In this document: in pieces, positions 1 to 11,333 of the stretch | Numbering within the stretch: the first letter of the stretch is position 1 | How the letters are laid out: every line of letters starts with the position of its first letter | Origin: Scenedesmus sp. ARA3 | Lineage: Eukaryota; Chlorophyta; Chlorophyceae; Sphaeropleales; Scenedesmaceae | DNA: 53,314 nucleotides | Reading direction: 5' to 3' | NCBI GenBank assembly: GCA_004335835.1 | Contig: RWJK01001264.1 | Location: forward strand, 1-53,314 | Notes under the pieces: model-generated | What the model was told of the DNA's origin: nothing | Database searches by the model: none | What the model saw: only the letters and a program-made list of their open reading frames with translations | Made by a program: the position numbers and the translations under genes

Positions 1-2843
1 TGGATGTGCCGTGCGTGCAGCAGCTAGAGAAGCTGACAGAAGGCGAGGCAGCGTATGCGTTGGATGAGCTCGGGAAGGTGCTGGCTGACCGGGTGCGGCT
101 GCGCAACCCTGGAGGGTTTTTCATACGCATCTGCCAGCGCCTGCGCAGCAGCAGGCGTGAGCGGGAAGCTGAGGGGCTCGGTCCGGACGGCATGCCGGTC
201 GGGGACCGGCCGCGGGACGGCCCGGGACGGGAGCTGCCACCAGGGGACAGGGACAGAGGCAGGGGGCAGGGACACGCAGGCAGGGACGGCAGCAGGCCTC
301 GTGAGAGAGAGGCCAGCAGGGACAGAGATAGGTCGGGTGACAGGGAGCGTGAGCGCGGTGCTGCTGTTGCGCCAGCGCCTGGCAATTTGGAGCCGCTGGG
401 GGCTCTGCGGGAAGCGCTCGCAGCGCAGGCTGCTGCTGCTGCTGCTGCCGCAGCAGCTGCCGGTAGCGCTGCAGCAGCAGCAGCAGCTGGGGGTGGTACT
501 GCATCTGCTGGGCCGCCTTCACCGGGGCCGTATGGCCCCCATGGCTGGCGCACTGCAAGTTTGGCGAGGCCCGCAGCGCGCGGGGCAGCAGCAGGGGACA
601 GTGACGGCCTCAGCAGTAGGGAGCGCTCGCGAGACCGCGAGGCTGCCGCACTGGCAGCAGCAGCAGCAGCGCCGCCGCTCGCAGCTGCAGCAGACAGCGG
701 CGGCGGCGGCGGCGGTGGTGTGCCGCTGTCGCTGCAGGAGCGGGAGCGGGCGCGCGAGCGGGAGCGTGAGCACCAGCAGCAGCCGCTGCCGCGGGACAGG
801 TCGCCGCCGATGTTGGGGCGGGAGCTGCGGGACAGGGACAGGGAGCGTGGTGGGCCGCCGTTTGAGCGTGGTGGGCCGCCGTTCTGGCCCGGGCCGCCAG
901 GTGGGTGCTTTGCTGCTGGCGGGTGTTTTTGCATGCGTTGTTGGTGAAGCTGTGGTTGATCTGCAAGTTGTGTCCAAGTATCGCAGCAGCACCCTGTACA
1001 GGATGTTGCAGCGATCGCTGCTGCTCTTACATATGGCATGACGTGGTTGTTCCTTGCCTGGTGGTGGATGTTGCGCTGTAGCGTGAGTTTTGACAGCCAA
1101 GGTTGGTGGCATGCAGCCTCATGCGCGCTGCACATAATAAGCCAGGTGTTTGGGGCATGGTGCCATGGTGCTTGCACGAGCAGCTCAATATGACATACAT
1201 GTGGCCCTCCCACATGGTGTTGTTCTTCAAGAACAATGCTACGTGGTAGGTGTGCTTGTGCGCTGTATTGAGCCGTGTGTGCATGCAGCAAGACACCATG
1301 TAGTACCCTGGCGACTTGTTGCTTGTTGCGCCTGCAACCTTCATCAACCACATGTTGCTGTTGCACCTCTGAAGCTGCTGCTGCTGTGCTTTTCTTCTGC
1401 TGCCTGCCTGCCCTGTATCTGCATCACAAACCCCAGCAGACTTTCGTGGCGGCTCTCCGCCGCACCACCGGGGCGGTTTTGGCGGCGGTTTTGGGCCCGG
1501 GCCGGGCGGTTTTGGCCCAGCACGTGGCCGCGACATGCCATCGTCTCGAGCCAGCGGCGGCAGGGCATCGCCTGTCTATGACAGCACTGCGCCCCCTAGG
1601 GGCCTCGCAGCGAGGGACTCGCCTCCTCCACTCAGCAGGCGCGGCAGGCTGGCCCGTAGCCGCAGCCCTGCTGCTGTTAGGAGCAGCAGCAAGCGCAGCA
1701 GCAAGCACAAGGCAGGGCCAGGCTCTCCCGAGCAGCGGCCAGCAGCAGCAGCAGCAGCAGGCTCCGCAGGGACGAGTGCCGGCGCTGCAGCATCTGAGCA
1801 GCAGCAGCAGCGTGGCAGGGTACCTGGTGATGGCGATGCAGGCGATGTTCTGCCGCCGCTGCCGCGCAGTCCTCCACCTGCTGCTGCTGCTGCTGGTGGT
1901 GGTGCTGCTGCTGCTGCAGGCCCCATCATCTCAGATCTCGACTTTGTAGATAATGGCAAGGGCCCTGCAGACGAGCCGCCGCCGCCGCAGCAGCAGCAGT
2001 ACCCTGCGGCACCAGCAGCAGGCTGGGACCAGCAGCAGCAGCGAGATCGGCATCAAGATAGGGACCGAGACTGGGATAGCGGCGGCTACGGCTGGCAGCA
2101 GCAGCAGCAGCAACTTGATCGAGTCCGGCCGTCAGACTGGCCGCCTGCCGGCAGTGCTACTGCTGCTGCTGCTGCCGCACACGGCAGTAGCTTTGGTGCT
2201 ACTCAGCAGCAGCATGGTGAGGGTGGCAGAGGCAGTCAAGATAGCGATGACTTTGACATACAGCCGTGGGATGGCTCGCCTATCAGCCAAGATGGATCAC
2301 CCATTAGCCCTGGGCCTCTTGACGGCGCTGCTGCTGCTGCTGCTGCTGGTTATGGCAGTGCTGCAGCTGGTGGTGCTGCTGCTGGTGGGTGGGGCAGCAG
2401 CAGTGCAGCAGCAGCAGCGGGGCCTGGGGACTCTGCAGGCGTGCGGTGGAGGGATGTAGGCCCTCCGCAGCAGGAGCGGCAGTACAGTGCTGCTGCTGCT
2501 GCTGCTGGGCCTGCCAGCAGCAGGAGATATGCAGGGCCTGGCAGCTATGGTGCAGCAGCAGATTACCGGTCGGGCGAGTTTGGAGCTGCTGCTGCTGCTG
2601 GCGATAGATATGGTGGGGGCCCGCCTGGCGATTTTGAGGATGCTCCGTATGGCAGCAGCAGCAGAGATCGCTGGCCAGGCCCCGGCAGCAGCAGAGGCAG
2701 GGATGACGGCCGTTATGACGGTTATGACAGACCTAGCTGGCAGCAGCCGCGCTCTGCGGGCGAGCCGCCGTCTGGCTGGGGTGCTCAGCCGCAGCGCAGC
2801 AGTGGATATGGCGCTGCTGCTGCTGCCCCAGGGGCCCCTGGCA

Positions 2844-2874
<31 letters not shown>

Positions 2875-4032
2875 CTATGGACGGCCTGCTGATGATCCAT
2901 ATGGTGGCAGCAGCGCTGGCTATGCTGCTGCTGGCGGCGGCAGTAGTTATGCACCAGCTGCTGGCTACCCTGCAGCTGCAGGAGCAGGAGCCGGTGCTGC
3001 TGCTGCTGCAGGCTACTACGGAGCAGCTAGAGGTAGCCCTGCGGGCATAGCTGCGCCGCGTGCTGGTGCAGCAGCAGCAGCGGGCAGTGCTGCTGCAGCA
3101 GCAGCTGCTGCTGCTGCTGCTGCTGCTCACAGTGAGCTTCGCATTGCAGTGACTGAGGTCATTAAGGAGATGCTGAAGCCAGTGTGGAAGTCTGGCAAGC
3201 TCACGCGCGAGGTGGGCGGCTGCTGGAACTACTGTTACACGGCTCTTCAAGTGTTTGCATGCGGGTGATGATATGCATGCGCTGCTGCCTTCTCTTTGCA
3301 GTAATCTTTACCCTGCAGGCATCCAAGGCCGTCGCAAAGAAGGCAACCAGCAAGGGGCTTGGGAGTCTGCTGCCAGCAGCAGCACATCTGGATCAGCTGG
3401 CCTGATCTTGACATCGCATGTTGTTGTGTGCCCTGCCTCATTCCTGCAGGCGTTCAAGGCAGTCGCCAAGAAGGCCGCCGGCACTGAGTGCCTCCAGGTT
3501 CTCGTCAATTAGGCTTGCCTAGATGACGTTTGTGACCAGTCAGTGAGATGGGTCCCCCTTGGTAACCACCAAAAGAAGAAGGCCACCGACAAGGTCATCG
3601 GGGGCATACCGCCACGCGCACTACAGCCAGATTAGCCTGCGTGGATCTGAACACTACCTGCATGCGCTATTGCTTTCTCTTGTGCCGTTCTATCTACCCT
3701 GCAGGCGTTCAAGGCTGTCGCCAAGAAGGCCACAGACAACGTGCTCGGGGCATACCGCCACCAGCAGCACACCCAAACCAATTGACACTCCTGACTTTGA
3801 CAGCTATCCCTGTGCTGTCGTGTTTTCTTGCACCCTTGTTGTAACACCGCAGGCATTCAAGGCAGTTGCTAAAAAGGCGACCGACAAGGTCCTCGGGGGC
3901 ATTCCGCCACCCGGGGCGCCTGACGCGCCTCCCGACTCTGCCGAGGGCGCCGCAGCGTACCTGAACGAGCCGCGCCGCGTGAAGATCAGAGCACTTGTCG
4001 ACAGCTACGTCAGCAAGTACGCGCACACCTGA
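1..4032 (+). CDS. SRI-domain nuclear protein (5' end outside the window)
   Basis: The C-terminus matches the SRI (Set2-Rpb1 interacting) domain, a helical module that in SETD2/Set2 and a few other nuclear proteins binds the phosphorylated tail of RNA polymerase II. Model: open frame from the left edge to 900 (a likely acceptor is at 19-20), intron 901-1439, exon 1440-3211, intron 3212-3852, last exon 3853-4032; phases 1 and 0 match. The SRI domain is split between the end of exon 2 (ELRIAVTEVIKEMLKPVWKS) and the last exon (AFKAVAKKATDKVLGG, then VKIRALVDSYVSKY). The visible N-terminal part (LEKLTEGEAAYALDEL, RNPGGFFIRICQRLR) resembles the helical acidic-domain type seen in hnRNP Q-like proteins. 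It is followed by Arg-rich RE/RD runs, poly-Ala, an RGG/FGG stretch and Gln-, Gly- and Tyr-rich low-complexity sequence. A SET domain could lie upstream but is not visible, so Set2 identity is unproven. Intron 3212-3852 holds four further copies of the last exon. Confidence 0.8.
3319..3405 (+). pseudogene. SRI terminal-exon copy 1
   Basis: The acceptor CCCTGCAG at 3311-3318 is followed by a frame reading ASKAVAKKATSKGLG, the first SRI helix of the last exon, ending in TGA. If spliced to 3211 it is in phase and would truncate the SRI domain. It is either an alternative last exon or a relic. Confidence 0.7.
3450..3512 (+). pseudogene. SRI terminal-exon copy 2
   Basis: The acceptor TTCCTGCAG ends at 3449. 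The frame AFKAVAKKAAGTE then diverges and ends in TAG at 3510-3512. Within AFKAVAKKA all five differences from the intact exon are synonymous. In phase with the donor at 3211. Confidence 0.7.
3573..3635 (+). pseudogene. SRI terminal-exon copy 3 (5' truncated)
   Basis: Reads KKKATDKVIGGIPPRA and then TAG. It matches the middle of the intact last exon but lacks the AFKAVA start and a recognisable acceptor at the equivalent place, so it is probably a relic. Confidence 0.65.
3705..3785 (+). pseudogene. SRI terminal-exon copy 4 (frameshifted)
   Basis: The acceptor CCCTGCAG ends at 3704. Reads AFKAVAKKATDNVLG, then a one-base loss in the G run throws GGIPPP out of frame and the copy ends at TGA 3783-3785. 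Of nine substitutions against the intact exon in the first 14 codons, eight are synonymous. Confidence 0.75.
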
Positions 4033-4171
4033 GCACACACACTTGACGCGCCCGGCACTGTGCAGTGTGGTGCACACACAGCCGCATTGTGGGCCTGAGT
4101 GATTGCAGTGTGGTGCGTGGTGTTGCACATCTGATCCTGGGCCGCGTTATCTGAGCCCCACCCTACATACT

Positions 4172-4216
4172 CGCGCAGCGCTGGTGGATAGCTTTGCCAG
4201 CAAGCACCTGCACACC
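4172..4216 (+). pseudogene. SRI last-helix copy downstream of the stop
   Basis: Reads RAALVDSFASKHLHT, a diverged copy of IRALVDSYVSKYAHT at the end of the intact exon, about 185 bp downstream of the real stop. No upstream SRI portion or acceptor accompanies it. Confidence 0.65.
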
Positions 4217-6031
4217 TTGTACGAGCCCAGCGCTACAGCGTGCAGCACACATCTGTTGAGCAGCTCTGAGCACTTTGTTGAGCAGCTGCTGGTTAGCATG
4301 CGTGCAGCGTTGGCTGCAGCGACGGTGGCTGCAGGTTTTGGGATAGTCGACCAAATCTGTGCTGATACACACTGTGCATTGCTAGCGCAGGGGCTTTGGG
4401 TGCTGAGTATGCTTGGTGCAAAAGGTGCAGGTGTGTAAGGGGAATTGTGATGGTTTGCAGTCATCTCTGGTGGTGGTTGAGTTTGGTCTGGAAGGAGTGG
4501 GTGGTGCTTGGGAAATGTGGCGTGTTAGACAGTCTGCACCTTATCAAGGGACAGCTGATTGGCTGCTGCATCGTGCATGCGGTCGGAAGGGTTGATGCTG
4601 TAGCAAGCTGCATGCGTGCAGGCGTGCTCCTCTGCTGCACAAAATGCATTTGAAAACAGCAGTGCTGCACCTCTGCAGTGTAGGCCTTATGCCTCGCAGG
4701 GGCAGCTACTGCTGCTGGCTGCTGCAGTCAGTTTGTATCATGCAGCTGCTAACCTTCATGGGGGCATTGCCATATGCCATACCAACCCTGTATGCTGGAT
4801 GATGTGCTGCATGATGTGCTGCTTGATGTTCTGCAGCGTTATGACGCACTCCCATGGTTTGTTCATGGCTTTGCGCCAGCAACTGTGACGTAGCTGCCTT
4901 GCACTGCGACTTGTTGCGCTTTTCGTGCGCCATGCTTTGCTGCAGCTTCTGTTTCTGGCTGCCGACGGCTTCTGCATCTCTGCACGTGTCTGTAGGCACG
5001 CCAAGTGCTGAATAACATGCATGCCTGCAGCAGATTGATTGCTGTGTATCATAGTGCATGTTGATGGTTCGCGTGGGGGAGCCTGATGTATGCATATGGC
5101 ACCATGCTGCTGTTGCTGTCAGTGGCTATCTGGTGCATCAGAGTCTCTGCTGGCCATGGGTTTTGTGGTTCAGCTTGTAGGGGCTACTGGAGCCTCCTTT
5201 CTGTCACCTTTGGATGTTACACCGTGCAACGACAGTAACACTGCCTGTACCGCCATCTGTTGCCCATCACAGGTGGTGTCAATATGTAGTGGCTGCATGA
5301 TGACAGCACACAGTCTTTTGTTTTAGGATGGCGCCACATGCTAGATAAGCCGGTGCAGCAACTATAGGGCTGCTACGGTGCTGGCCTGGGTGCTGGTCAC
5401 GGGACGGTAGCATGGTAGGTTCTTAGCTCATCTTCATGCCAAGCACGGACGCCACTCCAGTACTAGCAGTGATAGGTGCATCTACTGAGTAGCACGATGT
5501 GTTGAAAGGAGGTTGAGTGCAGCACGTGCAGGTGTGCTGCTTCACTGGCATGTAAATCTTTTACTAATGAGTAACGGCTGGTTTCATAGTACAGCTGCCT
5601 GTTTCAGTAAATGGAGCTGCAACCGCGCTCGAGAGCAGCGCTCATCCAATGTTTACCGTTACTGAACATCCGACAGAAGGTCATGCACCACTGGCAATGT
5701 AGCCCCGTTGACTGCAAAACATACGGCGTAAGATGCACTTTATTGTACTGTGTGAAGCAGATGTTCCAAGGTTCCGCTAGAAAAGGTCAAGGACAGCGTC
5801 ACACAGTGGCACAGCATACCCTCGCCGAAGCTCACACACCCCAACGCCTCAGATCAAGGTGTCAGTGTGATTTTTTAAGAACACCATTAAAATGTTTGCA
5901 GATACTCTGTGGTCGCGACTCTCGAGCCTCCACTTGTGAAAAGGATCAGCGTGTCGTCCACTGGCTATTTGCCTTGAGGAGGCCGCAAGCAGCTCTGAAC
6001 TACTTTTCTGACCATTGGAACAGTGTTTAAC
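4217..6031. other. Noncoding stretch between the SRI gene and the PAN gene
   Basis: No convincing gene. The plus strand is T/G-rich here, like introns and flanks of plus-strand genes elsewhere in the window, which fits a long 3' region of the SRI gene and then the promoter of the next gene. A TGTAA lies near 4434. The open frame 5611-6030 has no domain or coding character I can recognise. Confidence 0.5.
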
Positions 6032-9000
6032 ATGCGTAATTGGCAACACGATCGCAAGGACTGGCAACGCAGGCCATCTGCTAGGCTGCTATGCCTGCTT
6101 GCCATTGTGGGCTTGTCCATGCTGCACCAAGCCTCCTCACGTGCGTCAGCAGCTGAACGTATAAGATCCAACACATGTATATGTGACGTTGGCAGCGAAT
6201 TATGCGTGTCTTGGCTGGTGTTGGGTATGCAAATGCTTGCCGAGGTTTGCCAGGAGCACCAGCAGCACAGCAACCCCACATTGTGTGCACCACCTGACAG
6301 CACCAGCTGCGCCATTGCTCTGTCTGTCGCTAAACCAGACAGATTTTATGCAAATTTGCAGAATTGCTGAGCAGCTCCAGAAGGGACATCACCGGCAGGT
6401 GAGTGCAGCAGCGGCAGCAGCAGCAGCAGCTAGTGCCTGGTAGTCACAGCAGGCCTGAGGTACTGTTTGGATGTTCTTGTCACTCAGCTGTTTAATGCCG
6501 GCGGACCCTGCACACATGCAGCGTTCAGCGTACAGCTGGACATATCTGGAATCCACACGGAGTGCTAAAGCCTGTTTACATCAAATCTCTTGCTGGGCAC
6601 GCATGTCGTGCTGCTGCTGCTGGAGCAAAAGCAAATGCATGCCACCGCGGCACACATAACACACAAGAGCATCTGCAGTCCGCACAACATGTCTGAGGCA
6701 TCGAGGATGTGCCCTGCTGCGCAATGATATTGTATGCTTGCAGCGACATCGACTGTGGGCAGGGCGGGGCCAGGTGCAGGACCTGCGGCGACATCGGCAG
6801 CATAGAAGCGAGCTGCAGGTGAGGTTTATTTGTATCCTCACCATGCTGTAACGTGTACAGCGCAAGGTTGCAGATTGATGTTGGTACTGCCGTGGACGGG
6901 ACCGGCCACGTGGGTTCTGCACATGCATTGCATGCATTACCAACCTAGCCCACATGCAGCTGCGCAACAAGACGCGACCTGCTGCCTGCATGTTGACAGA
7001 AGGATTCCCTGAGCAGGTTTGAAGCACGGCCGCCATGCTGATGCATCTGCCCGCCCTGCTGCTGCTTGCAGGAGCAACCCCTCCTGTGTAGCGTTCACTT
7101 ACGACAACAGCTGCGGGTGAGGCTGGCAGATATTCCAGGGCTGCATGCACAACACCTGTCACTGCTTAAGCAGCGCTGCCACGTGTCGCGTTCGTGATCT
7201 GTTTTGACGAGGGCAGCAAGCTGAGCAGAGGGGGTGCCTGAAAGCATGTCAGCTGCAAGTCATTCCCTGGTTTTCCTGAGCCACAAGCTGCATTGCGGCT
7301 GAGCACCCATGGATGCGCGGTACGCTGCAAGCGCTGCTTCTGTTGGACTTTGGCAAACTTCAGCAGCTGCCTGTCAGCCAAGTGCCTGCTGTTGCTGCAG
7401 ATCGGGCTGGAGATGCTGCTACTCCTGCAATGTGCATCAAATGGCGCTGTACATCAGTGCAGCATGGTTCCGAACAGTGGCACTGAACTGTTGGTGTTGT
7501 GTGCGGGCCTGCCTGCCCTTGCTGCTGCAGGTTTCTGAAGAGCTCAGCAGGCCCACTGATTTACAGGTGAGAGCGCCAAGCTCACGTGCAGTCACTACCA
7601 ACTGCATAACAAGCACTTTTGCAGCAAGCGCAAGATCGACGCAGCTGCGCACTCATGCATGCACGTCCTCCTCCTTGTGTCCTCAATCATTTGCACACTC
7701 TATGAATGTCCACAAATTTGATCTTGAAACAATTCTGAATATACCCACATGCATGTGAGTATGCTGCGCTGCATCTGGCTGCCTGCCAGGGAGGTGTACA
7801 GAGGGCTACACCACGCTTCTGTCTGCATATCATATGCAAAGCATCTTCCCTGCTATTTCTCGGGCCCTGCAAACACCCAAAACTATCCACAACGCTGCTT
7901 GTGATTAAAACGCACCTTGACTGTTGCCATTTGCCTGCCAGGGAGGGCTACACCACCTTCACCCTCACCGACAAGGGAGCAGCGCCAGCAGCAGCGCCAG
8001 CAGCAGCACCAGCAGCGCTGCCGGCAGCTGCAGCCACAGCCGTCACACAGCCGCCGCCAGCAGCAGCAGCACCCATCCCGGTACAGCCCCAGCCCAATGC
8101 TCCCATCCAGGTGTGGTGTGGTAACCCACCCCCTGAATGGGAGCTGCTATGTCAAAGCTTCTAGCAGGCTTGTGCATCTTCAACATACCATTTGCAGTTT
8201 GGAAGTGATGGCATCCAGCTGGCACAGCAGTTTTACAGCCTGTGTGGTGATGCATTCCCTGAATGGGAGCCATGTCCAAGCTGTCAGCAGGATTTGTGCA
8301 TTTCAGCCCATTTGCATTTGTAGGCATCCCGGTAAATCCCAATGCTCCCATCCAGGTGTGGTGACACCCACCCTGAATATGAGCTAGTGCGAACGCTTCT
8401 AGGAGGCTTATGTATCTTCAACAAACCATTTGCAGTTTGGAAGCAGATTGTTGGATTTGGCTGGCACAGCAGAGTCACAGGCTGGCACCACTGCATGCTG
8501 CACGAATGCAGGCTGCAAGATGTGCACGGTTTGAGAGACGGCATGACAAACACCATGGCTGTACCTGCTGCTGCTGCTGCTTCTGTTGTGCTGCAGGTGG
8601 CTGCAACAGTCCCCCAAACCACCACCATTGCACAGCCAAGCCCATCTCCCTCTCCAAGCCCTCTGCCGGCGCCCAGCCCTTCACCACTGCCACCGCCATC
8701 ACCCAGGTACAAGCACGTGTTTCTTTTGTACGTTTGTTTGTTGTTGTTTTGTCACATATATATACGTAACGTGTGCAGCAGCTGTGCCAGCAGCACTCTT
8801 CTGTTGAGTGCTGCATGCCAAGGCACAGCCACTAGCGTGCTTGCCACTTGCACAGGGAAATGCGTTGTCTGTTTGCTTCACGGAAGCAACGGACACCACC
8901 TTGCAGGCTGAACACCCCTGTGCTTGAACACGATCGTTGTTGGAAACAACCATGTTTGTTAGCAGGCTGCTTGCGTGTCCCCGCATGCATGCCCCTGCTG

Positions 9001-10835
9001 CACACGCGTACGCATGCCGTCGCGCGGCTGCGTCTGAACATGCTGCGGCTTTTCCGTAGAGGAATCTCAGCAGCGCTGCAAGCGTTACTGTGGTCATACC
9101 TATGTCCGGCAACAACTGCTGTGCAGCACCTTTCGCATTAGGTAGAGCCCGTGCAACAACTGCTGTGCAGCACCCTTCGCATTAGGTAGAGCTCATGCAC
9201 CTGCTGCGCTGCTTGCGCTGTGTCGCCCGTCACACACAACACCCACACCTCATACCGCCAGCCCCAGCCCAAGCCCCATCCCTGTTGTGGTTGTGGCAGC
9301 AAGCCCCAGCCCCTCACCCAGCCCCAGCCCTATCCCTGTTTTGCCGAGCCCTATCGCTGTTGTGCCCAGCCCCAGCCCCAGCCCTGTCCCTGTTTTGCCC
9401 AGCCCTGTCGATGTTTTACCCAGCCCCAGCCCATCGCCCAGCCCTAGCCCCATTCTACTCAGCCCCAGCCCCAGCCCCAGCCCAATTCTCTTGAGCCCCA
9501 GCCCAGTTTTGCTCAGCCCCAGCCTTAGCCCCAGCCCTAGCCCCAGCCCTAGCCCCAGCCCTGTTTTACTTGACTCCAGCCCCATCCGTTTTCCATTCAG
9601 CCCCAGCCCCAGCCCTGTTTTACCCAGCCCCAGCCCCAGCCCCAGCCCTGCTGTAGCTGTGATGGAGCAACCCCTCATGATCAGCCCCAGCCCTACAGCG
9701 TCCCTAACAACCAGCCCCCCACGAGATTCTATTGTGGTCAGCGCCAGCGCATCGAACCCCAGCCCCAGCCCATCACCTAGCCCCAGCCCCAGCCCCTCAC
9801 CACCCTCCAGGTGAAATGCTCTCTATGGGCAGGGGAGGGGAACCCCACTCGTCATGCTGCAGCAGTGTAGCGCAGCTTGCCCCGTTCATAAACGTTCCTG
9901 CCAATTCTGTTGTACCGAGTTTCGTGTGCACATGAAACACATGTGATAATGCACAGTTATGCATTTACCATGCCTAAACTGTCATTTTACCGGTGCATTG
10001 CACATCCTAGGCGCATGTCGCGCACAGTTCAGATATGCTACATGCAGCGGCCGCCTCGCTCGTCTGTACATGCATGCGCCCGCATCTGGTCGTATGCATG
10101 GACCGTGGGTATACCACACCAACGACCAGCACGCAGCAGCACTGCAGATCCTATACTAACCTGCAGGCGGGCATGAACCTTGCCTAGATTAGGCCATACT
10201 GTGCAGCTGTAGCCTGCGTACTGCACGCCTCAGATGCTGCCGCATGTTGCACATTGCACGTCATGGCAGGCAGATGCATTGTCAAGAGCGCTGCACTTTC
10301 TGGCAGCGTTTCCTCTTCAATCTTCAACAATCACATGGGGTCGTGGCTCGTCTTTGTTTGGCCAGTCTCCGTGCCGCCCTTTCAAAATAACATCCAAGAC
10401 AAGAACATGTCCCGCTGCTCTGCGTCACTAGTTATCACCAGACGCAGCAGCGGCAGCAATCGAATGCTACTGACACCTTCGCATGTACTGCCGCCTTCCT
10501 TGCAACTCTGCAGCCCTTCCCCATCGCCATCCCCTTCCCCATCTCCCTCCCCTGTCTTCTCCCCATCGCCATCACCTTCACCCTCCCCGTCCCCATCACC
10601 AGAGCAGCAGCAGCAGCAGTCACCTTCACCCAGCCCCGCAACAGTGTCCACCCCCTACGGCCGGTACACCCTAGAGCAAGTCGAAGCGTGGCGGCAGCAG
10701 CAGCAGCAGAACGGCAGCCCGCCGCCTGCTGCTGGCCAGGGTGCAGTGCGTGGTGGCGGCTTTCTGCCGTTTGGTGGCTTTGGCTGGCCTGGCAAACGGC
10801 GCCTTGCAGCAGGCAGGATGCTGGCAGACATGTAG
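6032..10835 (+). CDS. Secreted PAN/Apple-like protein with Ser-Pro (HRGP) stalk
   Basis: Probable cell-wall or extracellular-matrix glycoprotein. Model: exons 6032-6158, 6362-6398, 6744-6818, 7072-7116, 7531-7566, 7942-8110, 8597-8706, 9262-9810, 10514-10835; every junction is in phase, giving 489 aa. The N-terminus has a basic stretch followed by the hydrophobic core [15 protein letters not shown], then ASSRASAA, a plausible signal peptide. Residues about 60-110 carry a Cys-rich PAN/Apple-like pattern ([34 protein letters not shown]). Then come Ala/Pro repeats and about 180 residues of alternating Ser-Pro, the classic hydroxyproline-glycosylation motif of algal wall proteins. A Gln-rich stretch and a basic tail ending [14 protein letters not shown] close the protein. 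The first exon is the least certain. Two more copies of the tail follow the stop. TGTAA at 10914-10918 could end the proximal transcript. Confidence 0.7.
7784..7830 (+). repeat. Partial upstream copy of an exon start
   Basis: CTGCCTGCCAGGGAGG followed by GAGGGCTACACCAC repeats the acceptor and first codons of the exon that begins at 7942 (TTTGCCTGCCAGGGAGGGCT), with an insertion in the middle. It is an exon-edge duplication placed in the intron before the real exon. Confidence 0.6.
8097..8480 (+). repeat. Three diverged tandem units after a splice donor
   Basis: The donor edge GCTCCCATCCAG|GTGTGG at 8110 recurs at about 8356. A related unit starting GTGTGGTGATGCATTCCCTG begins near 8245. Each unit continues with CTGAATGGGAGC-like, CTTCTAGCAGG-like and CATTTGCAGTTTGG-like segments. 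The intron after exon 7942-8110 therefore looks built from about 110-140 bp duplications, one of which includes the exon end. Confidence 0.65.
9109..9196 (+). repeat. Two 44-bp direct repeats
   Basis: GCAACAACTGCTGTGCAGCA through GGTAGAGC is present twice back to back with few differences, in the intron before the long Ser-Pro exon. Confidence 0.8.
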
Positions 10836-11333
10836 CAGGCGCGGTGGTAGTCTGGTGAATGGGGTGTCAAATTGTACCATGCCTGCTTCTCGGTACAATG
10901 CCACACACGCGCATGTAAAGCTCTGTGGATTGTTTCATTTGTGCTGGCCAACACTTCAACAGCAGCGTCAGTAACAGCTGCAGGAATAGGTGCAGTGAGT
11001 GGTGGCGGCTTTCTGCCGTTTGGTGGCTTAGGCTGGGGTGGCAAGAGGCGCCTTGCAGCACGCAGGATGCTGGCAGACATGTAGCAGGCAAGGTGGTAGT
11101 CTGCTGAATGGGGTGTCAGATTGTACCATGCTTGCTATGTTACACGATGCCACATACGCGCACTTGAAGCTCTGTGGTTTGTTTCAGTTGTCCTGGTCGA
11201 CACTTCAACAGCAGCGTCAGCAACAGCTGCAGGAATTGGTGCAGTGAGTGGTGGCGGCTTTCTGCCTTTTGGTGGCCTTGGGAGGCCTGGCAAGCGGCGC
11301 CTTGCAGCACGCAGGATGCTGGCAGTCATGTAG
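10836..11333 (+). repeat. Two tandem copies of the C-terminal tail exon (about 249 bp each)
   Basis: Each unit has about 150 bp of noncoding sequence, an acceptor-like AACAGCTGCAG, then a full tail reading [13 protein letters not shown]...GKRRLAARRML and a stop (11082-11084 and 11331-11333). Neither copy has a frameshift. Between the two copies the changes CCG/CCT, TTA/CTT, GGC/GGG and AGG/CGG are silent and three are not. A cryptic GTGCAG donor after GGCCAGG inside the first tail would join either copy in phase. Both units are candidate alternative last exons of the Ser-Pro protein gene. Confidence 0.75.

Noticed and set aside
5611..6030. 139-codon plus-strand open frame starting with ATG
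   Set aside because: No domain, no coding-like composition, lies in the presumed promoter of the PAN/Ser-Pro gene; Cys/His/Gln content looks random.
9262..9810. Ser-Pro repeat read as a noncoding satellite
   Set aside because: The frame stays open for 183 codons, keeps alternating Ser-Pro despite irregular base changes, and both splice edges are in phase with neighbouring exons, so it is coding.
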